The notes: generated by a model from the letters alone, not told the origin. A stretch of 64,000 bases of DNA from JAKJEP01 sp964580995 (GCA_964580995.1 CAZOMV010000010.1:1-64000), one strand, 5' to 3'; positions 8,441 through 16,244 are shown, counted from the stretch's first letter. Program-made: numbers and translations.

Positions 8441-10363
8441 TTAGGCAATATATTTACCGCGCGGTGTATAATCGGTATGCAAAAGCTTATGGCTCAGATG
8501 CCCGCACGGTCCATCGGTCAGGAAATTCTTATACAACTCCAGCACCGCCGGATTCTCGTGGGATTTACGAATCTCATAATGGGCATCCTCGTCATAGATC
8601 GCCTTGGCCCGTTTCGCCCGGATTTCCGGACTGGTCGGGATCGGCTGGCCGCCACCGCCGAGCCACCCGCCCGGACAAGCCATAAATTCGATAAAGTGGC
8701 ATTCACTGAAATTTCCGCCCGCCTTGATATCTTCGAGCACCTTCTTGGCGTTGGCGGTCCCGTGACAGACGCCGACCTTTAATGTCGCACCCTTCAGCCA
8801 GTCCCAGTTCGGCACCAGATGCTTGAGAATATCCGGGACCGGCCCGACCTGCTTGATCGGCAGTTCAGCATACCGGACGCCTTCAAAGCCGCGAACCGGA
8901 ATCACGTTAGCATGATCGAACAGATTCTCCACCTTGATCCCGCATACCAGTTCGACCACCGTGCGAATCGCCGCTTCCATGACCCCGCCGGTCGCCGCGA
9001 AGATCACACCCGAACCGGTCGCTGTACCGAACGGATCGTCAAAATCGGACTTTTCCAGATTCGGCAGATCAATCCCCGCTTCGCTGATCATCTGCGCCAG
9101 TTCGCGCGTCGTCAGACCGTAATCCACATCCTTGAATCCGCTGTCACACATCTCCGGACGATTGCATTCAAACTTCTTGGCAGAACACGGCATCAAGGCG
9201 ACTGTTACAATGTCTTTGGGGTCGATATTATTCTTCTTGGCATAGTAGGTCTTAATCACCGCGCCAAACATCTGCTGCGGACTCTTGGCCGAAGAAACAT
9301 GTTTGAGCATTTCCGGATAGAAATGTTCGATATACTTGATCCAGCCGGGAGAACAACTGGTAAACTGCGGCAAAGCTACGGATGCATCCTTTTTCACTAG
9401 AGCCTTATACAAACGCAAAATCAGCTCGGTTCCTTCCTCAATAATCGTCAGGTCCGCCGTAAAATTCGTATCGAATACCTTGTCAAACCCGCAGCGCCGC
9501 AGGGCGGTATTCATCTCAAAAGTCAGCGCATGGCCGGGTTCCAGCCCGAAACACTCGCCGATGCCCGCTCGCGGGGCCGGGGCCGTTTGAATCACCACAT
9601 GCTTGGCCGGATTGTCAATCGCCGCCCAGACATCATCCGTCGGATCGTTTGCCCGCAACGCACCGGTAGGACAACGATTGATACACTGCCCGCAGTTGAT
9701 GCAAACGACTTCGTTCAACGGCTTGCTCGCGAATGTTTCAATCTTGGTCTTATCACTGCGGCCGACGGCCTCCAGCACACCCACTTCCTGCACATCAATA
9801 CAGGTCCGCACGCAGCGCCGGCACAAAATGCACTTGTTCATATCCCGTATGACCGAATAACTCGATGCATCCACTTCATGCAGCGGCTTCTCCGGATGGC
9901 CGAACCGGAATTGATCAACGCCGTATTCCTTTGCCAGACTCTGCAATTCGCAGTTGTTATTGCGGAAACAGGAATAACATTCCCCATAATGTTTCGACAG
10001 CAGTAAATCCAGAATATGGCGGCGGGCTTTGCGAACCTTACGCGAATACGTCTTCACCTTGATCGGGGATGTAATCGGATAGGCACAGGACGCCTGTAGG
10101 GTACGCTGGCCTTCCACTTCCACCACACAAATGCGGCAAACCCCGGCAATACACAGATCGTCATGATGACACAGGGTGGGGATCCGCACTCCGATGGACC
10201 TGGCCGCCTGTAAAATCGTGGTTCCGATAGGAACTTTTAATTCCTTGCCGTCGATTTCTACCCGTACGGTTGCCCCGATATCACTGGTATCGCCAACTTC
10301 GGCTATGGTTTGTGCTCGCATGCTTTTGGGAGCACGGGAAACATCTTCACTCATCTTAGACAT
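8441..10363 (-). CDS. NAD-linked [FeFe] hydrogenase catalytic subunit (HydA/HndD type) with altered H-cluster ligands
   Basis: Catalytic subunit of a cytosolic trimeric hydrogenase that exchanges electrons between H+ and NAD(P)H. Domains in order: N-terminal [2Fe-2S] ferredoxin (C65, C76, C79, C93), His-ligated [4Fe-4S] (H125, C129, C132, C138), two [4Fe-4S] clusters (C178-C181-C184-C188 and C221-C224-C227-C231), then the H-cluster domain. L1 reads TSCSPGW (335-341), L2 MPCSAKKFEC (391-400) and L3 MACPGGWLGGGGQP (561-574). The usual L1 is TSCCPGW and the usual L3 is MACPGGC. Ser338 and Trp567 therefore replace Cys. Trp567 sits where the Cys bridging the cubane and the two-iron site is expected. 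AGGAGT precedes the ATG by seven bases. The C-terminal DGPCGHLSHKLLHT stretch is normal. The gene otherwise looks intact. Confidence 0.92.
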   Translation of the reverse strand: MSKMSEDVSRAPKSMRAQTIAEVGDTSDIGATVRVEIDGKELKVPIGTTILQAARSIGVRIPTLCHHDDLCIAGVCRICVVEVEGQRTLQASCAYPITSPIKVKTYSRKVRKARRHILDLLLSKHYGECYSCFRNNNCELQSLAKEYGVDQFRFGHPEKPLHEVDASSYSVIRDMNKCILCRRCVRTCIDVQEVGVLEAVGRSDKTKIETFASKPLNEVVCINCGQCINRCPTGALRANDPTDDVWAAIDNPAKHVVIQTAPAPRAGIGECFGLEPGHALTFEMNTALRRCGFDKVFDTNFTADLTIIEEGTELILRLYKALVKKDASVALPQFTSCSPGWIKYIEHFYPEMLKHVSSAKSPQQMFGAVIKTYYAKKNNIDPKDIVTVALMPCSAKKFECNRPEMCDSGFKDVDYGLTTRELAQMISEAGIDLPNLEKSDFDDPFGTATGSGVIFAATGGVMEAAIRTVVELVCGIKVENLFDHANVIPVRGFEGVRYAELPIKQVGPVPDILKHLVPNWDWLKGATLKVGVCHGTANAKKVLEDIKAGGNFSECHFIEFMACPGGWLGGGGQPIPTSPEIRAKRAKAIYDEDAHYEIRKSHENPAVLELYKNFLTDGPCGHLSHKLLHTDYTPRGKYIA

Positions 10364-10381
10364 GGTTCACTCCTGTAGTAT

Positions 10382-11575
10382 TTATACGGCAACCTTTTCG
10401 GTTCGGCCTAATATTTCATCTTTAAAGTTTGCTACGATTGACAAAAACGCATTCGCACTGGATTGGCCTAAACCGCACTTGGAGGCCAGTTGCATCGTCT
10501 CGCCCAGACTGCACAGATCGTCCAGATACGCCATCGAGCAGGTGCCCGCTTCCAGCATCTCAATCCCTTCCAGTATTTTGTGATTGCCTTCCCGGCAGGG
10601 GGTACACTGGCCGCAGGACTCTTCCACAAAGAACTCCATAAAGTTCTTGGCGACATGCAGCATATCGCGACCCGGTCCAAAAATGATGATGGAACCGCCC
10701 GTGGCTACATCTTCAAATGCTAGGGCGCGTTGGAAATCCTTCGCCGCCACACAGTGTCCCGATGCCCCGCCTACCTGCACCGCCTTGGCGCCTTCGCCTT
10801 TGACTTCCTTGAGCAACTGGGCAATCGTAATTCCCATCGGAAATTCATACACACCCGGCTCGGCACAATCGCCCGATACGCTGAACAGTTTTAAGCCGGT
10901 GGACTTTTCGGTTCCTACTGATTTGAACCAGGCGGCCCCTTTGGCCAGAATCGCGGTAACCCAAGCCAGCGTCTCCACATTATTCACAATCGTCGGCCTG
11001 CCCATAAATCCGGTATCGACCGGAAACGGAGGACGATTCCGCGGCTCGCCCCGCTGCCCTTCCAGCGACTCGATTAAGGCTGTTTCTTCGCCGCATACAT
11101 AGGCGCCAGATCCCATCCGAATCTGAATATCAAAATCAAATCCTTCTTTACCGCAGATATTTTTACCTAATCGATTTGCCTGTCGCCGTTTCGCTAATAC
11201 TGATTCCAGTTGCTTCACCAGATAGGTATATTCGCCGCGCAGGTAAATAATGCCGGTTTTAGCACCGATTGCAAACGCCCCGATGGTCATTCCTTCAAAC
11301 ACCAGGTCCGCAAAATCGCACAATAGCACCCGGTCCTTAAAGGTACCCGGCTCCCCTTCATCGGCATTGCAGACCACAAATTTTTCATCCCCTTTGGCGG
11401 CCGCCGCAAACCGCCACTTGGTACTGGTGGGAAATCCCGCCCCTCCCCGGCCTTTCATCCCCGAATCCCCCAAAATCGAAATCACATCCGCCGGTTTGTT
11501 TTTTAACGCTGCTTGCAGGCCGGATCCCGATGCGATTTCACTAAATGTTAATTTGGAGCATTTGCTGGTAATCAT
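10382..11575 (-). CDS. NADH-binding hydrogenase subunit, NuoF-like (HydB/HndC type, short form)
   Basis: Flavin and NAD(H)-binding subunit of the trimeric hydrogenase. The Gly-rich NADH/FMN site GRGGAGFPTSTKW, CNADEGEPGTFKDR and GAYVCGEETALIESLEG are present, as is the C-terminal [4Fe-4S] motif ESCGQCTPCREGNHKILEGIE cited from its start. With 397 aa it has only the NuoF core. It lacks the N-terminal thioredoxin-like [2Fe-2S] domain and the C-terminal two-cluster ferredoxin domain of the roughly 600-aa bifurcating HydB proteins. The start is ATG 11575, which shares ATGA with the stop of the upstream gene; AAGGAGG lies ten bases upstream. An alternative start at 11629 would overlap the upstream gene by 58 bp. 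Confidence 0.93.
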   Translation of the reverse strand: MITSKCSKLTFSEIASGSGLQAALKNKPADVISILGDSGMKGRGGAGFPTSTKWRFAAAAKGDEKFVVCNADEGEPGTFKDRVLLCDFADLVFEGMTIGAFAIGAKTGIIYLRGEYTYLVKQLESVLAKRRQANRLGKNICGKEGFDFDIQIRMGSGAYVCGEETALIESLEGQRGEPRNRPPFPVDTGFMGRPTIVNNVETLAWVTAILAKGAAWFKSVGTEKSTGLKLFSVSGDCAEPGVYEFPMGITIAQLLKEVKGEGAKAVQVGGASGHCVAAKDFQRALAFEDVATGGSIIIFGPGRDMLHVAKNFMEFFVEESCGQCTPCREGNHKILEGIEMLEAGTCSMAYLDDLCSLGETMQLASKCGLGQSSANAFLSIVANFKDEILGRTEKVAV

Positions 11576-12093
11576 AGGGCATGCGCCTCCTTTCGCTGGG
11601 TAGCATAATGAGATAAGGCACGACGGCATCCGTCGATAATCTCATTCACTTTGGCTGGGGTTAAACGGGTAAACACCTGATCGTTGACTAACATGGCCGG
11701 CCCCTGATCGCACATGCCCAGGCAATTAGCCCATTCGAGAGTAAAAATCCCATCCGCTGTGGTCTGGCCGAATCCGATCCCCAGGTCATTCTCCAGCTGC
11801 CGCGCCACGCGATCTTTGCCGACCATATCACAACTGATGGTCTGGCAAAGACGTACGATAAATTTCCCCTTGGGTTTATCATCCAGAAAACTGTAGAAGG
11901 ATACCACCCCATACACTTCCACCGGATGAATCCCCAGCACGTCGGCAATTTCCTGCATCGCATAATCGGAAATTCGATAATACTTCTTCTGCACTTCCTG
12001 GAGAATCGGCATCAACGCACTGCGATTTAGGCCATATTGCTCAGCCCAGGTGTTGATGTCTTCTACCATTTTCTCACGTTCGGTAATTAACAT
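11572..12093 (-). CDS. Hydrogenase [2Fe-2S] subunit, NuoE-like (HydC/HndA type)
   Basis: Thioredoxin-fold [2Fe-2S] subunit that relays electrons within the NAD-linked hydrogenase. The four ligands are in CQTISC (two Cys, four residues apart) and NCLGMC further on, preceded by the family stretch EVYGVVSFYSFL. ATG 12093 is preferred: GGAG lies nine bases upstream, whereas ATG 12108 has no ribosome site. It is the first gene of the leftward hydrogenase operon. A sigma70-type promoter and a Rex operator lie directly upstream. Confidence 0.93.
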   Translation of the reverse strand: MLITEREKMVEDINTWAEQYGLNRSALMPILQEVQKKYYRISDYAMQEIADVLGIHPVEVYGVVSFYSFLDDKPKGKFIVRLCQTISCDMVGKDRVARQLENDLGIGFGQTTADGIFTLEWANCLGMCDQGPAMLVNDQVFTRLTPAKVNEIIDGCRRALSHYATQRKEAHAL

Positions 12094-12143
12094 CTCTGTG
12101 CACTCCATTAAAGACTAATTTAACTTGAAACACGTCCTATAGA

Positions 12144-12172
12144 ATATTAATACGTTCAGAATTTCTTATCAA
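12144..12172 (-). promoter_or_regulatory. Sigma70-type promoter of the hydrogenase operon
   Basis: On the minus strand TTGATA (12172-12167), a 17-base spacer and TAATAT (12149-12144) form a good -35/-10 pair. The -10 is about 50 bases upstream of the first gene. A Rex palindrome starts eight bases beyond the -35. Confidence 0.65.
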
Positions 12173-12179
12173 ACAAAAT

Positions 12180-12198
12180 TTGTGAAATATTTCACGAA
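12180..12198. promoter_or_regulatory. rex box: Rex operator 1 (upstream of hydrogenase promoter)
   Basis: The 19-base site TTGTGAAATATTTCACGAA matches the Rex consensus (TTGTGAA, four AT-rich bases, TTCACAA) with a single departure, G for A, in the right arm. It sits immediately upstream of the -35 of the hydrogenase operon, which itself encodes Rex. Confidence 0.8.
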
Positions 12199-12370
12199 TT
12201 TACTACCGGGCCATCGGTATCCCCTTACTTTAAACCACCTGCTGCCAATTTCACCCCCCTGTATCATGTGGACAGACAGGATATAATCACTTCCAGTCTA
12301 TAGAGTTATAACAAGTAAAAAAACAGTTGGTTTCTGTTGCCATTCAATTCGTGCGTATTGGAGGGCTAAG

Positions 12371-12388
12371 ATGTGAATATTTTCACAA
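12371..12388. promoter_or_regulatory. rex box: Rex operator 2 (in the divergent control region)
   Basis: TGTGAA-TATT-TTCACA (12372-12387) is a perfect six-base inverted repeat of the Rex type, followed by A to give TTCACAA. It lies about 140 bp upstream of the rightward LTXXQ-repeat gene and about 190 bp from operator 1. It may serve that gene or act cooperatively on both promoters. Confidence 0.75.
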
Positions 12389-12528
12389 TTACTCATTGCA
12401 AGAGAACTTAAGCTGAAGGTGTTACTAAAAAAAAATAAATGCCGCAATAATTCGGCAAATCAGACGTTGTTTCTGATAGATGTGACGAGTAGCAAAATGT
12501 AAATAGTATCTCAGAAAGGAGTACTGTC

Positions 12529-13593
12529 ATGAAGAAGCTAAATGTTATGTTATTGGTTGTCTTGAGTTTATGTTTAATCGGCGTACTATCGGTACCGGCG
12601 ATGGGACAAGATGGGCGGGGGAGAGATGCGAATCTGACTGATGAGCAGAAAGCGGAGATAGCGAAGATTCGGCAGGATAGTATGGAGCAAATCCGGTCGG
12701 TGCTCACGGCAGACCAACTGGAGCAGCTACAGCAGATGCGAACCGAAAACACCGTTCCCGACAGCGATAAACCTGGTAAAGGCAAAGGTTTGAAAGGTGA
12801 TGGGAAAGGCACTAAAGGCCAGGGGATGAAGGGCGAAGGGAAAGGCCCCAGGGGCATGCGCGGCGATAAAGGATGCGGGATTGGGTTTATGGGAAGTCTG
12901 GCCAAGCTCAATCTCACCGAGGAACAGCAGGCACAGATCGACAAGATTCATCAGGCGGCCTGGGAAGAAGTGATGAATGCGGAAACCAGAGAAGATAAAC
13001 AGGCGGTATTTCAGAAGTTACATGAGGATATGCTGGCGGTGCTGACCGATGAACAGCGGGCGCAACTCAAGCAGAGGAAAGAAGATGGAAAGGGTCCCCA
13101 TGGCCCCAGACCGGATATGATGGGTCCGATGGCTGGGCCACAGGGGCCGGGCGGGCCGGGTATGGGATTTGGCATGATGCAAATGTTTGATAAGCTTAAT
13201 CTTACCGATGAGCAGAAGGCCAAGATTGAGCAACTGCACAAAACAGCCCGGGAAGAAGCGGCGGCGACAGAAGAGCCGGAAGCTAAACGTGCTATATTCC
13301 AGAAGTTACGTCTGGATGTCCGAGCAGTCATGACGGCTGAGCAGCAGGAGCAGCTCGATCAGATGCGTGAGGAAGGAATGAAACGTATGGCGGAGCATGG
13401 TATGAAAGGCCCGGGAATGGGGCCGATGGCAGGACCGCAAGGTCCGGGTGCGAGGTTGGCACGCGGGGCTGGATTGATGCAATACCTTGATAAGCTGGAA
13501 CTTACCGAGGAGCAGAAGGCGAAAATCGCAGAGATTCGCAAGGAAACCCGAACGAAAATTCAGGCGATCCGAGCACAAGACGAACAGAACTAA
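12529..13593 (+). CDS. Secreted Spy/CpxP-like protein with tandem LTXXQ repeats
   Basis: Predicted periplasmic protein of 354 aa with a signal peptide (cleavage near VPAMGQ, residue 26). It has four helical LTXXQ-type repeats, each beginning like LNLTDEQKAKIEQ or LELTEEQKAKIAE and the first three closing with a second motif such as VLTADQLEQL or VMTAEQQEQL. Starts are near residues 35, 128, 224 and 328. The linkers are rich in Gly, Pro, Lys and Met (repeated GKGxKG and GPMAGPQGPG), unlike the compact single-unit Spy and CpxP. Single LTXXQ proteins act as envelope chaperones or metal-stress proteins; the function of this long form is unknown. AAGGAG lies seven bases before the ATG. A Rex box lies 140 bp upstream and a strong terminator follows. 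Confidence 0.75.
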   Translation: MKKLNVMLLVVLSLCLIGVLSVPAMGQDGRGRDANLTDEQKAEIAKIRQDSMEQIRSVLTADQLEQLQQMRTENTVPDSDKPGKGKGLKGDGKGTKGQGMKGEGKGPRGMRGDKGCGIGFMGSLAKLNLTEEQQAQIDKIHQAAWEEVMNAETREDKQAVFQKLHEDMLAVLTDEQRAQLKQRKEDGKGPHGPRPDMMGPMAGPQGPGGPGMGFGMMQMFDKLNLTDEQKAKIEQLHKTAREEAAATEEPEAKRAIFQKLRLDVRAVMTAEQQEQLDQMREEGMKRMAEHGMKGPGMGPMAGPQGPGARLARGAGLMQYLDKLELTEEQKAKIAEIRKETRTKIQAIRAQDEQN

Positions 13594-13621
13594 CCATTCT
13601 GCGATGATGTCCGTTTTTCTT

Positions 13622-13665
13622 AAAATCAGCGATCACCGGCAAATACTGGTGGTCGCTGATTTTAT
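13622..13665 (+). terminator. Rho-independent terminator of the LTXXQ-repeat gene
   Basis: A 16-bp stem with one G-T wobble (AAAATCAGCGATCACC pairing with GGTGGTCGCTGATTTT) encloses a ten-base loop and ends in TTTTATT, 29 bp after the stop codon. Confidence 0.85.
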
Positions 13666-14505
13666 TGATATGTCAGGGCAGCAAGACAAGCTGGGCGGGA
13701 GAGGGGATGGTTTCGATTGCAAGTCCTTATTTTTTGTTTTAAGAGATTGCTGTAAGTCATTAATTTGTGGTTTGGAAAAATGATGTAAGTCTTTATTTTA
13801 CGTTGGAAGGTATAGTCCGATAATAAAGTAGCGATTGTAACGATTTTAACGATTGGGTAAGTTTTTGGTAAGATGGGTAAGAAATTTGGTAATTTGTAAC
13901 GGTTAGGTTGAGTTGGTAAATGTTGAAGAAAGTATAGTAAAAGATGAAGAAAGTGATATAAAACATGGGTAAAACATTGTAAAAGTATAGCAAAATATGG
14001 GTAAAAGTGAATGATATTTACTCGTGGCAAGGGAAGAAATTACGAATTATGAATTACGAGTTACAAAAGAATTGTTATCAGTTATCCGTTATCAGTTATC
14101 GGTGAAGAGGGGGAAAATTTGAACAAAAGACAGCAAAGGCAGGGAAGGGTGATGGCATCACAACATAACGATACGGGGATAGCTAGCAAAGTGATAGCCC
14201 CCCACCGCCATTGGTTATCCGTAAAGAGAAAGACAGGGAGAAAATAGCCGTTGACGGGGCGGGGGGAATGAGGGAAAATGAGGACCGGTCAAGGAAGAAT
14301 GCGGTGTTAATGTATATAGCTGGCAAGGAGTGCCGTGGATGGAAGCCCGTTGTGGGCTACCGGTGAAAAAGATAAATGGAACCACGGATTTCGCGGATGG
14401 TACGGCACGGATTAAAGAGAATATATACCGCGAAGACGCGGAGAGAAAAGGATATAATGGAGACAGATTCTGGATTTCATCTATCATAACTAGGAGAATA
14501 GTAAA
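13666..14505. other. Gene-free repeat-rich stretch
   Basis: About 840 bp without a convincing gene. It contains copy 1 of a 0.3-kb dispersed repeat (13725-14064), an AATTACGAATTATGAATTAC-type motif, a GTTATCAGTTATC tandem at 14074-14100, and near 14380-14455 short segments resembling the ACCACGGATTTCGCGGATGG and CGCGAAGACGCGGAGA intergenic motifs common in environmental bacterial genomes. Open frames here lack ribosome sites and have repeat-like composition. Confidence 0.7.
13725..14064. repeat. Dispersed 0.3-kb repeat, copy 1
   Basis: Closely matches 47258-47577 in the same orientation, with a block of more than 50 identical bases (around 13909-13963 and 47415-47469) and an estimated 80-90 percent identity overall. 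It is purine-rich, free of coding potential, begins with repeated GTAAGTCnTTATTTT-like units and ends in ACGAATTATGAATTACGAG. Confidence 0.85.
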
Positions 14506-14913
14506 ATGAGTGAGCGATTTGAAGCTAACGCACAATATAATGACCTGCTTGGAGAAGTTGCTATTGATGGATTTGATGGGCATTTTCTCCATGAATTAGC
14601 TGAAAAAGTACATTTGCCAAGTGAATTTTGGCCAGTGGGTTTTTATGTCTATAATCCAACAATCGATGGTGAAGGACTCATCGATTTAACTCTTGTGGCA
14701 ATCCCAAGAAGCGTTGCTGGGAATACAATGGATGAGATTATCCAATATGCCAAAGGAAGAGAAGAGGTTACAACATATCCGTTTGACTGCAAAATCCATA
14801 TAAATGATCTTATGGGTTTTATGAAACGTCTTCATATTACAGTAAAATCGAGTGATTTGGCACGTACAAATTTAGTAATTAATTATGACAATAGAATTAG
14901 TCTGAATGAGTAG
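14506..14913 (+). CDS. Hypothetical protein, first gene of an AT-rich two-gene cassette
   Basis: A 135-aa soluble, acidic protein without signal peptide or membrane segment; I do not recognise its family. AGGAGA lies nine bases before the ATG, so it is probably expressed. Codon use is clearly more AT-rich than that of the flanking secreted enzymes, suggesting transfer. It is followed after 15 bp by a second AT-rich gene and the pair is enclosed by repeat-rich DNA. The arrangement fits a small accessory module such as a defence or toxin-antitoxin pair, but no motif supports a specific function. Confidence 0.6.
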   Translation: MSERFEANAQYNDLLGEVAIDGFDGHFLHELAEKVHLPSEFWPVGFYVYNPTIDGEGLIDLTLVAIPRSVAGNTMDEIIQYAKGREEVTTYPFDCKIHINDLMGFMKRLHITVKSSDLARTNLVINYDNRISLNE

Positions 14914-14928
14914 TAAGAGTCCCTAAAA

Positions 14929-15822
14929 ATGACCGATGCACAAAATATTACCGAATTGCCAGTAAAAGGAATAGATTTCGCACAATTCCTCATGGAAATC
15001 CCTTTATATCAGGAATATTTATGTATAAAATCTTGTGACCCTTATAAAACTGATCATAGAGGAGAATGGCATAAAATTAGATGGCCGAAAATCAAACGAT
15101 ATTGTGAAAAATGTAAATATACTTTGGATTTCGGTATTGTTGAAAATGATACCAGTGAATTGATCAGATCAACAGAACATAACCTTGTTATTGCAAAATA
15201 TATTTGCCAGCACTGTAAAAACGCTCATAAGAGATTCATTCTGATTGCTTTTCAAACAAGTGGCAGGGATGTAGAAATGAATAAAATCGGTGAATGGCCG
15301 CCCTTCGGTCCTCCAATACCTGCGAAATTAAGTGAGCTATTAGGTGGGCCCGAAAGAGATTTGTTTTTTATGGGCCGACGTGCTGAAAGCCAAGGAATGG
15401 GGATTGGTGCCTTTGGTTACTACCGCCGTGTAGTAGAGAATCAAAAAAATCGTTTATTTGATGAAATAATCGAAGTAGCTGAAAAATTAGGCAAGTATCC
15501 GGATTTAGTTGACCAGCTAAAGGTTGCCAAAGGGGAAACACAATTTACTAAAGCAATTGAGTCAATTAAAGCAGGCTGGCCGGAAGCCTTACTTGTTAAT
15601 GGCTATAATCCCCTCCGGCTATTACACAGTGCTCTCAGTGAAGGTTTGCACGCACTCCCTGACCAAACCTGCCTGGAACTGGCGCAGGATATCCGAATAG
15701 TACTAACCGAACTTGCTGAAAGGCTGTCTACGGTTATCAAAGATGATAACGAATTGAATACCGCTGTAAGCCGCCTAGCGAATCGAAACAAGAGCAGTAC
15801 CAATGCAGGCAAACAAGAATAA
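14929..15822 (+). CDS. Hypothetical protein with N-terminal zinc-ribbon-like Cys pairs
   Basis: A 297-aa cytoplasmic protein. Two Cys pairs, CEKC (about residue 64) and CQHC (about residue 94), could bind one Zn. The C-terminal half is helical and carries the conspicuous stretches GAFGYYRRVVENQKNRLFDEI, cited by its start near residue 163, and PLRLLHSALSEGLHAL (near 234). The layout of zinc ribbon plus helical domain recalls DUF4145-like proteins of accessory loci, but I cannot assign it with confidence. It is probably co-transcribed with the preceding gene (15-bp gap) and has the same AT-rich codon use. The ribosome site is weak, which fits translational coupling. Confidence 0.55.
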   Translation: MTDAQNITELPVKGIDFAQFLMEIPLYQEYLCIKSCDPYKTDHRGEWHKIRWPKIKRYCEKCKYTLDFGIVENDTSELIRSTEHNLVIAKYICQHCKNAHKRFILIAFQTSGRDVEMNKIGEWPPFGPPIPAKLSELLGGPERDLFFMGRRAESQGMGIGAFGYYRRVVENQKNRLFDEIIEVAEKLGKYPDLVDQLKVAKGETQFTKAIESIKAGWPEALLVNGYNPLRLLHSALSEGLHALPDQTCLELAQDIRIVLTELAERLSTVIKDDNELNTAVSRLANRNKSSTNAGKQE

Positions 15823-16056
15823 TATTTATTTTGTTTGATACGGTGTATATCTTTTGATGTTAATAATTCTGAATTTTTGAGTTAACATGTGATTTTGAAG
15901 TAATCCTTTTCTTTTCATGTAAGGAACTTACCCAATCTTAAAGAAATAGCTTTATATCGCTACCGACATCTCCGTACGGTAGAGTCGGAAAATGGTTTGC
16001 TGACGCGATAACAAAGTAATTGATTGTGAATTGTCGTCCACCGCGGGAAAAGGATA

Positions 16057-16110
16057 GGACGTATAGGGCAAATGGGACATATAGGACATATAGGACATAT
16101 AGGACATATA
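16057..16110. repeat. 9-bp tandem repeat GGACATATA
   Basis: Six units in register: two degenerate (GGACGTATA, GGGCAAATG) followed by four perfect GGACATATA. Because the period is a multiple of three it leaves frames open, which explains spurious Tyr-Val-Leu and Cys-Pro-Ile repeat translations. Confidence 0.9.
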
Positions 16111-16209
16111 GGACGGATGGCAGGCACAGCGTTGGCGAGTACGCCGAGGTCATGGTTGGCAAACAGACGCTTCCGCTGGGTTGAATGTAAATGAAAGGAT
16201 AGAAGATGG

Positions 16210-16229
16210 ATCTCCGCCTGCGCGGGAAT
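16210..16229. repeat. dRS3-like palindrome, copy 1
   Basis: ATCTCCGCCTGCGCGGGAAT, a slightly decayed form of the ATTCCC(N8)GGGAAT element, here preceded by GATGG and followed by GACGG. Related copies lie at 17147 and 17229. Confidence 0.8.
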
Positions 16230-16244
16230 GACGGAGAAAAAAAC

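Larger units (their letters stand above)
12094..12528. other. Divergent control region, gene-free
   Basis: A 435-bp region between the leftward hydrogenase operon and the rightward LTXXQ-repeat gene. It holds a promoter, two Rex operators and a small hairpin (TGCCG 12440-12444 with CGGCA 12453-12457). An A-run at 12427-12435 makes the hairpin terminator-like for leftward transcription and might insulate the operon. No convincing -35/-10 pair was found for the rightward gene, and no small coding region was seen. Confidence 0.7.
15823..16244. other. Gene-free stretch with 9-bp tandem repeat and palindrome
   Basis: About 420 bp without a gene. It holds a 9-bp tandem array at 16057-16110 and a dRS3-like palindrome at 16210-16229. 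The first 230 bp are AT-rich with nothing recognisable. Confidence 0.65.

Noticed and set aside
13725..14064. Insertion sequence remnant.
   Set aside because: No transposase fragment, no inverted ends and no target duplication could be seen in either copy.
16057..16110. Possible CRISPR array.
   Set aside because: Units are 9 bp with no spacers and no cas genes nearby; this is a simple tandem repeat.
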